From an uncultured Pseudomonadota bacterium (lineage in GTDB: Bacteria; Pseudomonadota; Alphaproteobacteria; RUG11792), in the NCBI GenBank assembly GCA_902798535.1, contig CADBWU010000004.1, positions 1-50,137 of the forward strand: 50,137 bases of DNA. The letters run 5' to 3'. Within the stretch, counting starts at the first letter, position 1. Each line of letters opens with the position of its first letter. Below, piece after piece: positions 25,176 through 33,633 of the stretch. Under the pieces are notes generated by a model, which was not told the DNA's origin, did not search any database, and worked only from the letters and a program-made list of their open reading frames with translations. Both the position numbers and the translations under genes were made by a program.

Positions 25176-26258
25176 ATGCGTGTTCATGCTGCTCAAAAAC
25201 TTATTATTTGCTTATGTTTTGCTTTTGGTAAATCTGCCGTCATATCAGCTTCTTATGGGCATGATTTAGTGAATACTGATATTTCACAACGAAAAGGAGA
25301 TACCAAACGAATTGAAGATAAAAATGCAGAAATGTTGCAACAATTTGCTAAATTTTTGAGAGAGAATGAAACGCAAAATAGTGAAACGGCAGAGGTTCTT
25401 CCGAAGATAATTGACAAAAATTTCAGCATTATCGATGGAGTTAGAGATGAATTACAGGAAATTTTTTATGCTTATCCTGACGTATTAACTCGACATCCCA
25501 ACAAAGACAAATCAGCTATTGCATGTATATCGAGTTCCATTTTTGAAAGGAAAATAGCGTTCCAAGATGTCATGGCGCAGTCTCCAGATGTGGTTGAAAA
25601 GACAATAATAGATCTCGGTGATATTTTGAAAGGGTATGAGGATATTACGCCACACATATACGACACGATAGTTTTATTACGTTGTCTTGATACTATAACT
25701 GGGGATGATTCAGGCATAATAGAGACCTTGAAAAACATGTATAACACGCGTCCTCTCATGTCAATTGATGCCGAAGAAATATATGGAAAAATTGAACCGA
25801 TGGTTAAATATTATAATGAAAATACAAAGGCGATGGTAAAATCCGCATTTGTTGATGCAGTCAAAACGAGATTTGAAGATAAGCCAAATATTCCAAGTTA
25901 TTATTTTTTCCATTTGATGCAGACTATTTTAGAAAGGCTTGAACGAACAGGTAAAGATATGAATGGTCCTACGTTTAATCGAAGGTTTGAAAATGCTATT
26001 TACTCAATGCAGAAATTACTCGACGATTTAGATAACTCGACAAAGTCAGACCAAGTTGCGAGGAATGTCACTCCGCTTCTGAATGGAGCAAAAAGAACGC
26101 TGTTATTTCAGAAAGATTTTATACAAAAAAAAGCGAAAGAATGGAAGGAGTATTTGGCAACATTAGAGATTTTGACAAAGCAGGTGAAAGAAGTGCTTAA
26201 GAGGGGAATTGAAATAGAAAAAGATCAATCGATATTCGATCATATGTATGCAGAATGA
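25176..26258 (+). CDS. Secreted helical protein of unknown function
   Basis: 360 residues from the ATG at 25176 (an in-frame TTG at 25158 is the alternative). The N-terminus (AAQKLIICLCFAFGKSAVIS) is a signal peptide. The rest is almost wholly predicted-helical and charged: NAEMLQQFAKFLRENETQNS, IDGVRDELQEIFYAYPDVLT, and a C-terminal coiled-coil-like part (FIQKKAKEWKEYLATLEILTKQ). No family or catalytic motif is recognised. It lies 78 bases after the carboxypeptidase gene on the same strand. It could be a periplasmic partner or an exported effector; neither is shown. Confidence 0.7.
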   Translation: MRVHAAQKLIICLCFAFGKSAVISASYGHDLVNTDISQRKGDTKRIEDKNAEMLQQFAKFLRENETQNSETAEVLPKIIDKNFSIIDGVRDELQEIFYAYPDVLTRHPNKDKSAIACISSSIFERKIAFQDVMAQSPDVVEKTIIDLGDILKGYEDITPHIYDTIVLLRCLDTITGDDSGIIETLKNMYNTRPLMSIDAEEIYGKIEPMVKYYNENTKAMVKSAFVDAVKTRFEDKPNIPSYYFFHLMQTILERLERTGKDMNGPTFNRRFENAIYSMQKLLDDLDNSTKSDQVARNVTPLLNGAKRTLLFQKDFIQKKAKEWKEYLATLEILTKQVKEVLKRGIEIEKDQSIFDHMYAE

Positions 26259-26292
26259 TTTTGTGCGCTGGGCATTGTTAAAAGATAAATAT

Positions 26293-26330
26293 CCCCCAAG
26301 TTTATCAAACTTAGGGGTAATTTTTTTTAA
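26293..26330. terminator. Shared terminator between convergent genes
   Basis: CCCCCAAGTTT (26293-26303) pairs with AAACTTAGGGG (26307-26317) with one mismatch and a three-base loop. T8 follows at 26321-26328. It ends the plus-strand helical gene and lies just beyond the end of the convergent minus-strand gene. Confidence 0.75.
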
Positions 26331-26339
26331 ATTAATGTT

Positions 26340-27077
26340 TTACTTTAACTTTTTTACCGCTTCTATAAGGTCCTTGTATGCCTTCTTTTCATCTGGATTA
26401 TCAAATGCATCACCATGCGCATGATTAGCATATCGATCCATGTAATTCATCGCAATGTCGTGTTCGTTATCCAGTTTTTTCAAACCTAGTGCAAAATTTG
26501 CCACAGAAGACGGATCTTTGTCGGCTTCTTCTTTCAGGAATGCCTCAACAGCTTCAGCATCTTCATTTTTTGCCCAATCTTCGATGGCTTTCTTTTCTCC
26601 TCTGTGTTGCAATACTTCAAGGAGGATCGCCGAATTTACATCATCGGGATCGGTTAAATCTATAGACAGATATCTTCTAACGAGCTCATTTGTCGCTTTT
26701 TTAGGTTGTATACCCGCAATCGTAGCAGGAGAACGGGCGATAAGTTTGACTATTTCAAAAGGCAATTTCTTTATATCCGCTGGTTTTTGATCCATTTCCA
26801 GGTCAATTCCAGCTCTTTTCTCTAGTTCTTTTTCAGCATCACTTGGCGAAATTTCACAAACAGTTTCTGTTCCCGAAGCAATTTGCCTCAATATATCCTT
26901 GTGCAATTCGCTCGCTTTAACTTTTTGCTTATTTTTTCCGTTTATATCCTTTTCAATAATGGCTTCCGAAACAGGCTTTGCATCATTTGTATTCGCTTGC
27001 TCTTTTTTCAATATTGCGACACAAGCACCAATTATCACGATGGTCGCGAGTAGTGACAGTATTCCTTTTTTTGACAT
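26340..27077 (-). CDS. Membrane-anchored helical protein of unknown function
   Basis: About 245 residues. One N-terminal membrane segment (KKGILSLLATIVIIGACVAIL) anchors a long, acidic, helical domain (GTETVCEISPSDAEKELEKR, LLEVLQHRGEKKAIEDWAKN, AVEAFLKEEADKDPSSVANF). I start at the ATG at 27077 (MSKKGIL); an ATG at 27092 adds MDIGK. The repeated helical pairs in the second half resemble TPR-like or helical-repeat scaffolds, but no consensus is clear. It is a single gene, convergent with its neighbour and divergent from gpsA. Confidence 0.65.
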   Translation of the reverse strand: MSKKGILSLLATIVIIGACVAILKKEQANTNDAKPVSEAIIEKDINGKNKQKVKASELHKDILRQIASGTETVCEISPSDAEKELEKRAGIDLEMDQKPADIKKLPFEIVKLIARSPATIAGIQPKKATNELVRRYLSIDLTDPDDVNSAILLEVLQHRGEKKAIEDWAKNEDAEAVEAFLKEEADKDPSSVANFALGLKKLDNEHDIAMNYMDRYANHAHGDAFDNPDEKKAYKDLIEAVKKLK

Positions 27078-27241
27078 TTTCCCAATATCCATCCAACTTA
27101 ATGACTTGAGTCTATGAAAAAAATGTAAAAAAAAAGTTAACGTGCAATGAAAAGCTAGGTATAGGAAATACTTGATGTTGGTTAATTTTCATAATATCAT
27201 CGATTACGATGGAGCAAAGCTGGTCTCGCAGTGAATACGTT

Positions 27242-28207
27242 ATGTTAACAAATAAGCACAAATCGATCGGTATATTAGGTGCTGGAGCCTTTGGAACTGC
27301 TTTGGCTTTTGCTTATCATCGTGATTTTTCCATAACTCTATTTTCCTGCTTTGAGGAACACGTGGCTTCGATGCAGCAAACCAGGATCAATGAATTTTTT
27401 AAAAATTTTGAAATACCTGAAGAAATTGCATTAGATGTGACCGCTAATTTAGGTATGCATCACTATGATTACTTATTTTGGACTTTGCCAATAAAGCCTA
27501 CTCCTGATATACTCGAGCGTCTCAAATCGTTGATAAACGGAACTCCTGTAATAATATGTTCAAAGGGATTATTGCCAGATTCATCATTCATTTGTGATTT
27601 ATTTCAGAGAACGCTTACTGAGTCTAAGGTTGGATACCTTGCTGGCCCTAATTTTGCAGTAGAATTAGCAATGGATAAGCCCTCCGTTGCAGATATAGCA
27701 TTCCAAAGTATGAGTGTATCACACATATTTGCGGCCGAGCTCTCAACGAAGACATTCAAACTAAAGCCAATTGACGATATGATTGGCGCGCAAATTTCAG
27801 GAGCTATGAAAAATGTTATAGCAATCGCTTCAGGGATAGCATACGGACTAGGTTTGGGGGAAAATACTCATGCGGCGTTACTTACTATGGGAATTGCTGA
27901 GATGGAACGCCTCGGTATGTCCCTTGGAGCAAAGAAGGAGACGTTTTACGGTTTCTGTGGATTAGGCGATTTGATAATGACAGCTTCAAGCTCAAATTCA
28001 CGAAATACTTTGCTTGGCATGGAATGTGCAAAAGGAAAATCTATTGGTGAGCTTGTGCAGAATGCGACTTGTGAAGGGTATGACACACTTTCTCAGGTGG
28101 TCGAACTAGCTCATCAAAAGGGGCTTGAGTTACCTATTTGTGAGGCCGTATATAAAGTTTTTTTTGAAGCGCAGTCGCCTAGCATAATACTCGATGTCTT
28201 TGAATAG
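27242..28207 (+). CDS. gpsA: Glycerol-3-phosphate dehydrogenase [NAD(P)+]
   Basis: Reduces dihydroxyacetone phosphate to sn-glycerol-3-phosphate, the head of phospholipid synthesis. The nucleotide-binding fold is IGILGAGAFGTALAFAY near the start. Further motifs are VIICSKGLLPDS, YLAGPNFAVELAMDKPS, and the substrate/catalytic region GAQISGAMKNVIAIASGIAYGLGLGENTHAALLTMGIAEM. I place the start at the ATG at 27242; an ATG at 27209 is in frame and would add 11 residues. Neither has a strong ribosome binding site. The 3' end overlaps the next gene by 14 bases, opening a gpsA-addB-like-tpiA-ispG run. Confidence 0.95.
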   Translation: MLTNKHKSIGILGAGAFGTALAFAYHRDFSITLFSCFEEHVASMQQTRINEFFKNFEIPEEIALDVTANLGMHHYDYLFWTLPIKPTPDILERLKSLINGTPVIICSKGLLPDSSFICDLFQRTLTESKVGYLAGPNFAVELAMDKPSVADIAFQSMSVSHIFAAELSTKTFKLKPIDDMIGAQISGAMKNVIAIASGIAYGLGLGENTHAALLTMGIAEMERLGMSLGAKKETFYGFCGLGDLIMTASSSNSRNTLLGMECAKGKSIGELVQNATCEGYDTLSQVVELAHQKGLELPICEAVYKVFFEAQSPSIILDVFE

Positions 28208-29942
28208 AATTAGCAAAATTGAGCGTATTGCTATCCTATCTCAGTTAGTCGCAAAGTATTGTGTAAGTGCTGATATTGTTGAAACTGTTCGTTTGGCAAA
28301 AGATTTAGCAAACGTCATAGATGAACTGAACTATATGAGCGTTGATCTTTCTGAGCTATCGCGTGAGTTTTTAAATTTCTTTCCAGAACATTGGAAGCAA
28401 CGTACACAATTTTTGTTGATTGTAACAAAATACTGGAAGGAAATTTTGAAGGAACGTAATCTCGCTGATGTTGAAGTTTCTCAATGGCATAAACCAATAA
28501 TTTCAAATCCAGTTCAACATGATTTCGATTTATTTCGCAAAGTTTCTATATGTGAAAACAAAAATATCTATGATGAGATAGATCTCGTGATAAAAATTAT
28601 CGAAGAATCTGGTGGCGAGAGAATATCAATTATTTCTTCAAATCAAGATTTTTCCAGATATTTGAGTATGAGATTTGATGCTGAAGCAATAAAGTATATT
28701 TCGCATTGTGGACGCAGTGTCCCATCACAGGAGGTTATAGATAATGTGAATAAAAATTTTAACAATTGCTCAAAAGATGAATTAATGAGACTTGCCAAAG
28801 AGCTTTCTGACATTGTTGCAGATGATATAACGAATGATATTAATGCATCATATAAGGTTTTGTTGGTAACTCCGGCAGAAATTTATAAAATTCCTCGAAA
28901 TGAGTGGACGATATACACTGAATTGAACGAAAATATGTGGAAGCCTAGGGACGCCGGCTACTTTTGGTTGCATTACACTTTGCGAAAGAAATTAGGTTTG
29001 TTCCGAGATGCAAGTTTTATGGAGAACTTATTCTATTATGGAATTAAAGTGAGTCAAAAAATTTATCTTCTAAGAGCTCTTAAATCTGAAGGTCGAAATA
29101 ACAAAAAAAGCTCTATATTGACCAAATTTGAAACAATTGCAGAAAAATATGGAATTACGTTAGATTTTTTGCATCCAAAACAAGAAGTGAAACAATGTAA
29201 AAACATACAAGAGCCTCTGATATTTAAGTTGCCAAAAGAGCTTGATGTTTGGGGTGTTGAGTTGCTGGCTCGAGATCCACATGCTTTTTTTGCTAGGAAT
29301 ATTTTGGGAGTGCATCCGGAAGCGTTTGCCCCCAAACGACAAGAAATTAAGAAACTTCTGAGACAAATGGTAAAGCATCATTTTAAGAATCTAGGTGTTG
29401 AATCATTTCTTGAGTCTTTAAAAAAATTGGACTCATTTGCATACTATAAGGCATTGCAACTGATGGATATTTTGAAAAAAAACAGTTTTGATGTCCGTCG
29501 TTCATACAATGATATTTATGGAAAGATTGAACTTCCTGAGATTTGTATCTCTCTTTCTGGCAAAGCAGATAGGATTGTTGACAATGGCGAGTATTCTACC
29601 CTGGTCTGTTTCCGTTATTCGGCTAGCCATTCGGCTAAAGAAATTATCTATGATGGATGCTCATCTGTTCTTTCTCTCTGTTTGATTGCAGAAAATTACG
29701 GATTTGGGGAGGATATAAAACCAATTAGAAACATTAAAATCTGGAACTTGATGGCAAGCGAAGAATGTAAAATTTTTGATAAAGAAATAGAAATTTCAAA
29801 AGAGATTTTGGAGGATTTTTCGAAACGTTTGTTCTCAAGCCTGAAACCTTATTTGTATGGGCAAGCTGTTGAAATTGATTGTAACTCGGGACGAAAAGGG
29901 CTATACAATGATGAATATGAGCATTTCAAAAGGGCTTTATGA
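28194..29942 (+). CDS. AddB-like recombination protein, shortened, nuclease motif altered
   Basis: Alphaproteobacterial AddB is the helicase-like/nuclease subunit of the AddAB double-strand-break repair complex, about 1000 residues. This protein has 582. Residues 30-95 (LAKDLANVIDELNYMSVDLS, then FPEHWKQRTQFLLIVTKYWKEIL) match the AddB AEHWQ region. Near residue 350, ELLARDPHAFFARNILGV matches the RDPYAIYAR segment before the nuclease domain. In the nuclease itself SGKADRIV keeps the ADRI part, but the catalytic D-Y-K-T-G is replaced by C-F-R-Y-S. The N-terminal 100 or so residues of AddB are absent. It overlaps gpsA by 14 bases and tpiA by 4. No addA is in the window. Identification is from remembered family motifs; an eroding or non-catalytic AddB is my inference. 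Confidence 0.65.
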   Translation: MSLNRISKIERIAILSQLVAKYCVSADIVETVRLAKDLANVIDELNYMSVDLSELSREFLNFFPEHWKQRTQFLLIVTKYWKEILKERNLADVEVSQWHKPIISNPVQHDFDLFRKVSICENKNIYDEIDLVIKIIEESGGERISIISSNQDFSRYLSMRFDAEAIKYISHCGRSVPSQEVIDNVNKNFNNCSKDELMRLAKELSDIVADDITNDINASYKVLLVTPAEIYKIPRNEWTIYTELNENMWKPRDAGYFWLHYTLRKKLGLFRDASFMENLFYYGIKVSQKIYLLRALKSEGRNNKKSSILTKFETIAEKYGITLDFLHPKQEVKQCKNIQEPLIFKLPKELDVWGVELLARDPHAFFARNILGVHPEAFAPKRQEIKKLLRQMVKHHFKNLGVESFLESLKKLDSFAYYKALQLMDILKKNSFDVRRSYNDIYGKIELPEICISLSGKADRIVDNGEYSTLVCFRYSASHSAKEIIYDGCSSVLSLCLIAENYGFGEDIKPIRNIKIWNLMASEECKIFDKEIEISKEILEDFSKRLFSSLKPYLYGQAVEIDCNSGRKGLYNDEYEHFKRAL

Positions 29943-30604
29943 TTAATAAATTGATTGTCGGAAATTGGAAAATGAATGGAAATTTATCTTTGGTTGATGA
30001 ATTTTCTCAAACTCTAGATGCACGAGTTATCTTGGGAATTCCAAGTGTTTTTATTGCATATGCTCATTTGAAGAATCCAACTATGCAGATTGCGGCTCAA
30101 GATTGCTCCGTATATGCAGATTTTGGAGCACATACTGGTGAAATTTCGGCGGAGATGCTTTCACAAGTTGGTTGCAAATACGTCATTATAGGACATAGCG
30201 AACGGCGACAAACATCAAATTTTGATAACCAGCAAAATGTTTTTGCAAAATTGCAGAATGTCGTTAAGACCGGGATGACAGCAATTATTTGTATTGACGA
30301 AAGTTATCCGGCACTTGTGGATAATCAAACAAAGGAGTTTTTGAAAACAAATCTAGACAAAGTGTGCATAGCGTATGAACCGCTTTCTGCCATAGGAACC
30401 GGAAAGGTTCCATCCTTGAAGGATATATCTGAAACATTGTCTAAAATAAAGAACACTTATTTTGGAGTGAAAACTCTGTATGGGGGGAGTGTCAATGTAT
30501 CGAATGCAAAAGAAATTTTATCTGTTGAGTTAGTCGATGGTGTGCTGATTGGGGGGGCTAGTTTAAAACTCAGTGAATTGAATGAAATTGCGAGATTGTC
30601 TTAA
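29939..30604 (+). CDS. tpiA: Triosephosphate isomerase
   Basis: Interconverts dihydroxyacetone phosphate and glyceraldehyde-3-phosphate. Catalytic residues are all present: the lysine in GNWKMNGN (K11), histidine in VIIGHSERRQ, and glutamate in CIAYEPLSAIGTGKVPS (usually AYEPVWAIGTG). The phosphate loops LYGGSVNVSNAKEIL and DGVLIGGASLK follow. 221 residues is short against about 250, with trimmed loops rather than missing motifs. Its ATG overlaps the preceding stop by 4 bases. Together with gpsA it links triose phosphate to lipid precursors. Confidence 0.95.
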   Translation: MINKLIVGNWKMNGNLSLVDEFSQTLDARVILGIPSVFIAYAHLKNPTMQIAAQDCSVYADFGAHTGEISAEMLSQVGCKYVIIGHSERRQTSNFDNQQNVFAKLQNVVKTGMTAIICIDESYPALVDNQTKEFLKTNLDKVCIAYEPLSAIGTGKVPSLKDISETLSKIKNTYFGVKTLYGGSVNVSNAKEILSVELVDGVLIGGASLKLSELNEIARLS

Positions 30605-30636
30605 TACAAATTTTTAACTAAGGAAACAGGGCATTT

Positions 30637-31674
30637 ATGGCATCTAAAAAGCAAATATCTGTTGGTGATTTAAAAATTGGGGGAGGGGAAAGAGTCCTCG
30701 TTCAGACAATGACAAACAGCAATACCGAAGATATCGTATCCACGCTTGCGCAAATCGAAAAAGTTAGTGCTTTGGGATGCGATTTGGTGAGAGTGTCCTG
30801 CCCAACAGCCCAATCCACTATTGCTCTCCAAGAAATAGTCAAATATTCTCCTATTCCGGTGATCGCAGATATACACTTCAATTATAAGCGCGCTGTCGAA
30901 GCCATTGAAGCTGGAGCTGCATGTGTTCGGATAAATCCAGGCAATACACCATTTGAAGGCATTAAGGAAATCGTCAAGGCTGCAAAATATTATGAGGCCG
31001 CAATTAGAATAGGCATAAATTCTGGTTCGTTAGAAAAGAATATATTGGATAAGTATGGAGAACCTTCTGTTGATGCAATAGTCGAAAGCGCAATTGTGAA
31101 CTGCCATAAACTTGAGGATCTTGATTTTTACAACTTTAAAGTAAGCGTTAAATCTTCCGATGTTAGGACGTCGATAATGTCCTATCGAAAACTTAGTAAA
31201 GAAATTGATTATCCCTTGCATGTTGGGATAACCGAAGCCGGTACATTTTTTCCCGGGAGCATAAAATCAGCAATAGGCATAGGTTCACTGTTAATTGATG
31301 GAATTGGGGATACCATTAGGGTTTCATTATCATCTGATATATCAGATGAAGTTTTGGTCGGTAGGCAAATTCTGAAATCTTTAGGGGTGTTGAAAAATTC
31401 TGTGAACATCGTCTCTTGTCCAACTTGTGCAAGAACCTTAATAGATGTTATAGGGATATCTACATCTTTGGAAAAATATTGTAATTCTATTCATCGCAAC
31501 TTAAAAATATCAGTTTTGGGATGCGTGGTTAATGGCATTGGCGAGGCTAAAAATGCAGATATTGGAATTTTCGGATTTAAAAAGGGTGTTGCCAAAATAT
31601 ATATTTCTGGGCAGGAAGTAGATGAATGTCCTGATAGTGAGGCAGTTGAAAAAGTGCAAAAATTTATAAACTAA
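30637..31674 (+). CDS. ispG: 4-hydroxy-3-methylbut-2-enyl diphosphate synthase IspG
   Basis: The penultimate MEP-pathway enzyme, an iron-sulfur protein converting MEcPP to HMBPP. Motifs: VQTMTNSNTEDIVSTLAQIE, CDLVRVSCPT, PVIADIHFNYKRAVEAIEAGAACVRINPGN, then the cluster cysteines in SCPTCART and LGCVVNGIGEAKNADIGIFG, with the conserved glutamate in NGIGEA. 345 residues is within range. AAGGAAACAGGG precedes the ATG. Its last codons overlap the convergent pap2 gene by 11 bases. ispE is 9 kb upstream. Confidence 0.96.
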   Translation: MASKKQISVGDLKIGGGERVLVQTMTNSNTEDIVSTLAQIEKVSALGCDLVRVSCPTAQSTIALQEIVKYSPIPVIADIHFNYKRAVEAIEAGAACVRINPGNTPFEGIKEIVKAAKYYEAAIRIGINSGSLEKNILDKYGEPSVDAIVESAIVNCHKLEDLDFYNFKVSVKSSDVRTSIMSYRKLSKEIDYPLHVGITEAGTFFPGSIKSAIGIGSLLIDGIGDTIRVSLSSDISDEVLVGRQILKSLGVLKNSVNIVSCPTCARTLIDVIGISTSLEKYCNSIHRNLKISVLGCVVNGIGEAKNADIGIFGFKKGVAKIYISGQEVDECPDSEAVEKVQKFIN

Positions 31675-32398
31675 ACTTTTGGCGTATTATTGCAATTATT
31701 TTTGAAATGAACGGTATTGAGCCAAAAGCAAGTAGCCATATGCAATTTTTGCTAAAATTGATCAGTTCGCCTGACAATGCGAAAAAGAACAGGGATATTA
31801 TCATGCACAGCATTAACATTCTAAGTTGATAGCTTAGCACGAGTATAGCCACTCCAAATCCTAGAATTCCATACGAACCTATGACAACATCTATCGGTAT
31901 TTTGTCCAAGGCAAAGAACGAAACTAGATAACATAATGAAGAAATTATGATAAATATAAGTGTAAAATTGCTTAAATCGACTTTTTTTAAGTGTATGTTA
32001 TATATAACCAACACACAAATCGGCAATATCGGAGTGAGAATAACATCATATATATCGTGGTATCCAAGATAAATTGTGCTAATCGATGCTAGAGCAAGTG
32101 CTATTGGACACATCCAATATAACAGCTTTGTTCTATACGTTATCATAAAACATCCGAAAAATATTGTGGCGAAATTGATATGTCCACTTGGAAATCCATA
32201 CGTCGTTGGCGACGTCACTGGAGCAGGCATTTGTAGTGTTTCTTTCAAAAGCGCCTTATACACCATCGCAAACAAGAGAAGAATGACTAAATTTGCATGT
32301 TCGGAACGTTTTGAGAAAATATAAAACAGGACTGCAACTAACATCAATAAGTAATCGTTGCTTATAAACGAAAGGCAAACTGCTATTTCGTTTATCAT
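31664..32398 (-). CDS. PAP2-superfamily membrane phosphatase, phosphate-binding arginines replaced
   Basis: A 244-residue, multi-spanning membrane protein of the type 2 phosphatidic acid phosphatase superfamily; members dephosphorylate lipid phosphates such as undecaprenyl diphosphate. Motif 2 is intact (YGFPSGHINFA). Motif 3 reads S-T-IYLGY-H-DIY-D, keeping the nucleophile-type histidine and aspartate but with Thr for Arg. Motif 1, normally K-X6-R-P, reads KETLQMPAP, with Ala for Arg. Activity is therefore uncertain. Its ATG overlaps the upstream lolC/E-like gene by 4 bases, so it is co-translated with it. Confidence 0.75.
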   Translation of the reverse strand: MINEIAVCLSFISNDYLLMLVAVLFYIFSKRSEHANLVILLLFAMVYKALLKETLQMPAPVTSPTTYGFPSGHINFATIFFGCFMITYRTKLLYWMCPIALALASISTIYLGYHDIYDVILTPILPICVLVIYNIHLKKVDLSNFTLIFIIISSLCYLVSFFALDKIPIDVVIGSYGILGFGVAILVLSYQLRMLMLCMIISLFFFALSGELINFSKNCIWLLAFGSIPFISKIIAIIRQKFSL

Positions 32399-33633
32399 GC
32401 CCGCAACGCCTCAACCGGGTCGAGTTTCGCTGCTTTTCGCGCAGGGTATATTGTTGCAAGTAAACACAATATTATCGCAAATATGGAGATGCAAGATACC
32501 TCCATCCAGTCGATTTTCGACGGTATTTGTGTCAAGAAATATATTTCTTCGCTAAACAATTCGCTGTCAGAAAATCTTTCCAGAAATTGTTTTATTCTAT
32601 CGATGTTTAATGAAACAATTAAACCAATAGATATTCCAGTTGCTGTGCCTAATATGCCAATTGACGAGCCTATAGTGAAAAATATTTTTAAAATTGACTT
32701 TTTTGTCATTCCCATAGTGCGTAATATTGCTATATCTTTTGTTTTACTGCTTGTTAACATTGTTAATCCCGATATTATATTAAACACTGCAACAAGTATT
32801 ATTATGCTCAAAATCAGCGTCATGACGTTTTTTTCAACTTCAACCGCGTGAAAAATGCTAGAATCGGAATGTTTCCAATCCAGTACCATATATCTACTTC
32901 CGAGCACTTGTGCTATCTTTCGCGCTATCTCTTGTGAATTATCAACATTGTCAATAAATATTTCAATTTGCGACACCATTCCTGGTATTTCACAAAAATC
33001 TTGCGCTTCAGCTAGCGGCATCAAAATAATATTCTTATCATATTCATTCATTCCAACTTCGAAAATTCCTGCAACAGTGTATGTTTCGCCTTTAACAGTT
33101 GCCCCTATCGTCGATATTTCACTGTCTGGGATCATAAGTTCAACGGCGTCTCCTATTTTTAACCCCAGGATTTCAGCCATTCTGCGCCCTACAAAAATCG
33201 ATTGATTTTTAAAATCGGAAATTTTGCCAGCTTTTATATGCTCTGAAATGAGGTTTTTGCGATGCAATGATTGTTGAGACAAAGCCTGCACCAACACACC
33301 TCTGGTTTGCCCGTTTGCAACAACTATTCCTTGTTGCTCTATTTGGGGTATGACTTTTGATATACGGTCGTCAACTTTTCTTAGTTGGCTGGAAATATTG
33401 TCATAATCGGATATGCCTTTATGTTCAACATCGGACACTACTATATGCCCTTTCATCCCGACAATTTTATCCAACAGCTCAGTTCTAAAACCATTCATAA
33501 CTGAAGTTACGATTATGAGTGTTGCGACTCCAAGGGCAATGCCTATGAATGAAAACCATGTAACTACGTATGCAAATCCAGAGTTCCTCCCGGACTTGAG
33601 GTACCTTAATGCAATAAATCTTTCTATCATCAC
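32395..33633 (-). CDS. Lipoprotein-releasing ABC transporter permease (LolC/LolE family)
   Basis: The inner-membrane subunit that, with LolD ATPase, extracts lipoproteins for delivery to LolA. N-terminal signature IERFIALRYLKSGRNSGFAYVVTWFSFIGIALGVATLIIVTSVMNGFRTEL, including the first membrane segment, then a periplasmic domain, then three C-terminal segments (MTLILSIIILVAVFNIISGL; IGSSIGILGTATGISIGLIV; ISIFAIILCLLATIYPARKA). It ends DPVEALRA, the usual FtsX-type tail. 412 residues. It is the middle gene of grpB-like - lolC/E - pap2, with 4-base overlaps on both sides. lolD, which often follows, is not here. Confidence 0.92.
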   Translation of the reverse strand: MMIERFIALRYLKSGRNSGFAYVVTWFSFIGIALGVATLIIVTSVMNGFRTELLDKIVGMKGHIVVSDVEHKGISDYDNISSQLRKVDDRISKVIPQIEQQGIVVANGQTRGVLVQALSQQSLHRKNLISEHIKAGKISDFKNQSIFVGRRMAEILGLKIGDAVELMIPDSEISTIGATVKGETYTVAGIFEVGMNEYDKNIILMPLAEAQDFCEIPGMVSQIEIFIDNVDNSQEIARKIAQVLGSRYMVLDWKHSDSSIFHAVEVEKNVMTLILSIIILVAVFNIISGLTMLTSSKTKDIAILRTMGMTKKSILKIFFTIGSSIGILGTATGISIGLIVSLNIDRIKQFLERFSDSELFSEEIYFLTQIPSKIDWMEVSCISIFAIILCLLATIYPARKAAKLDPVEALRA

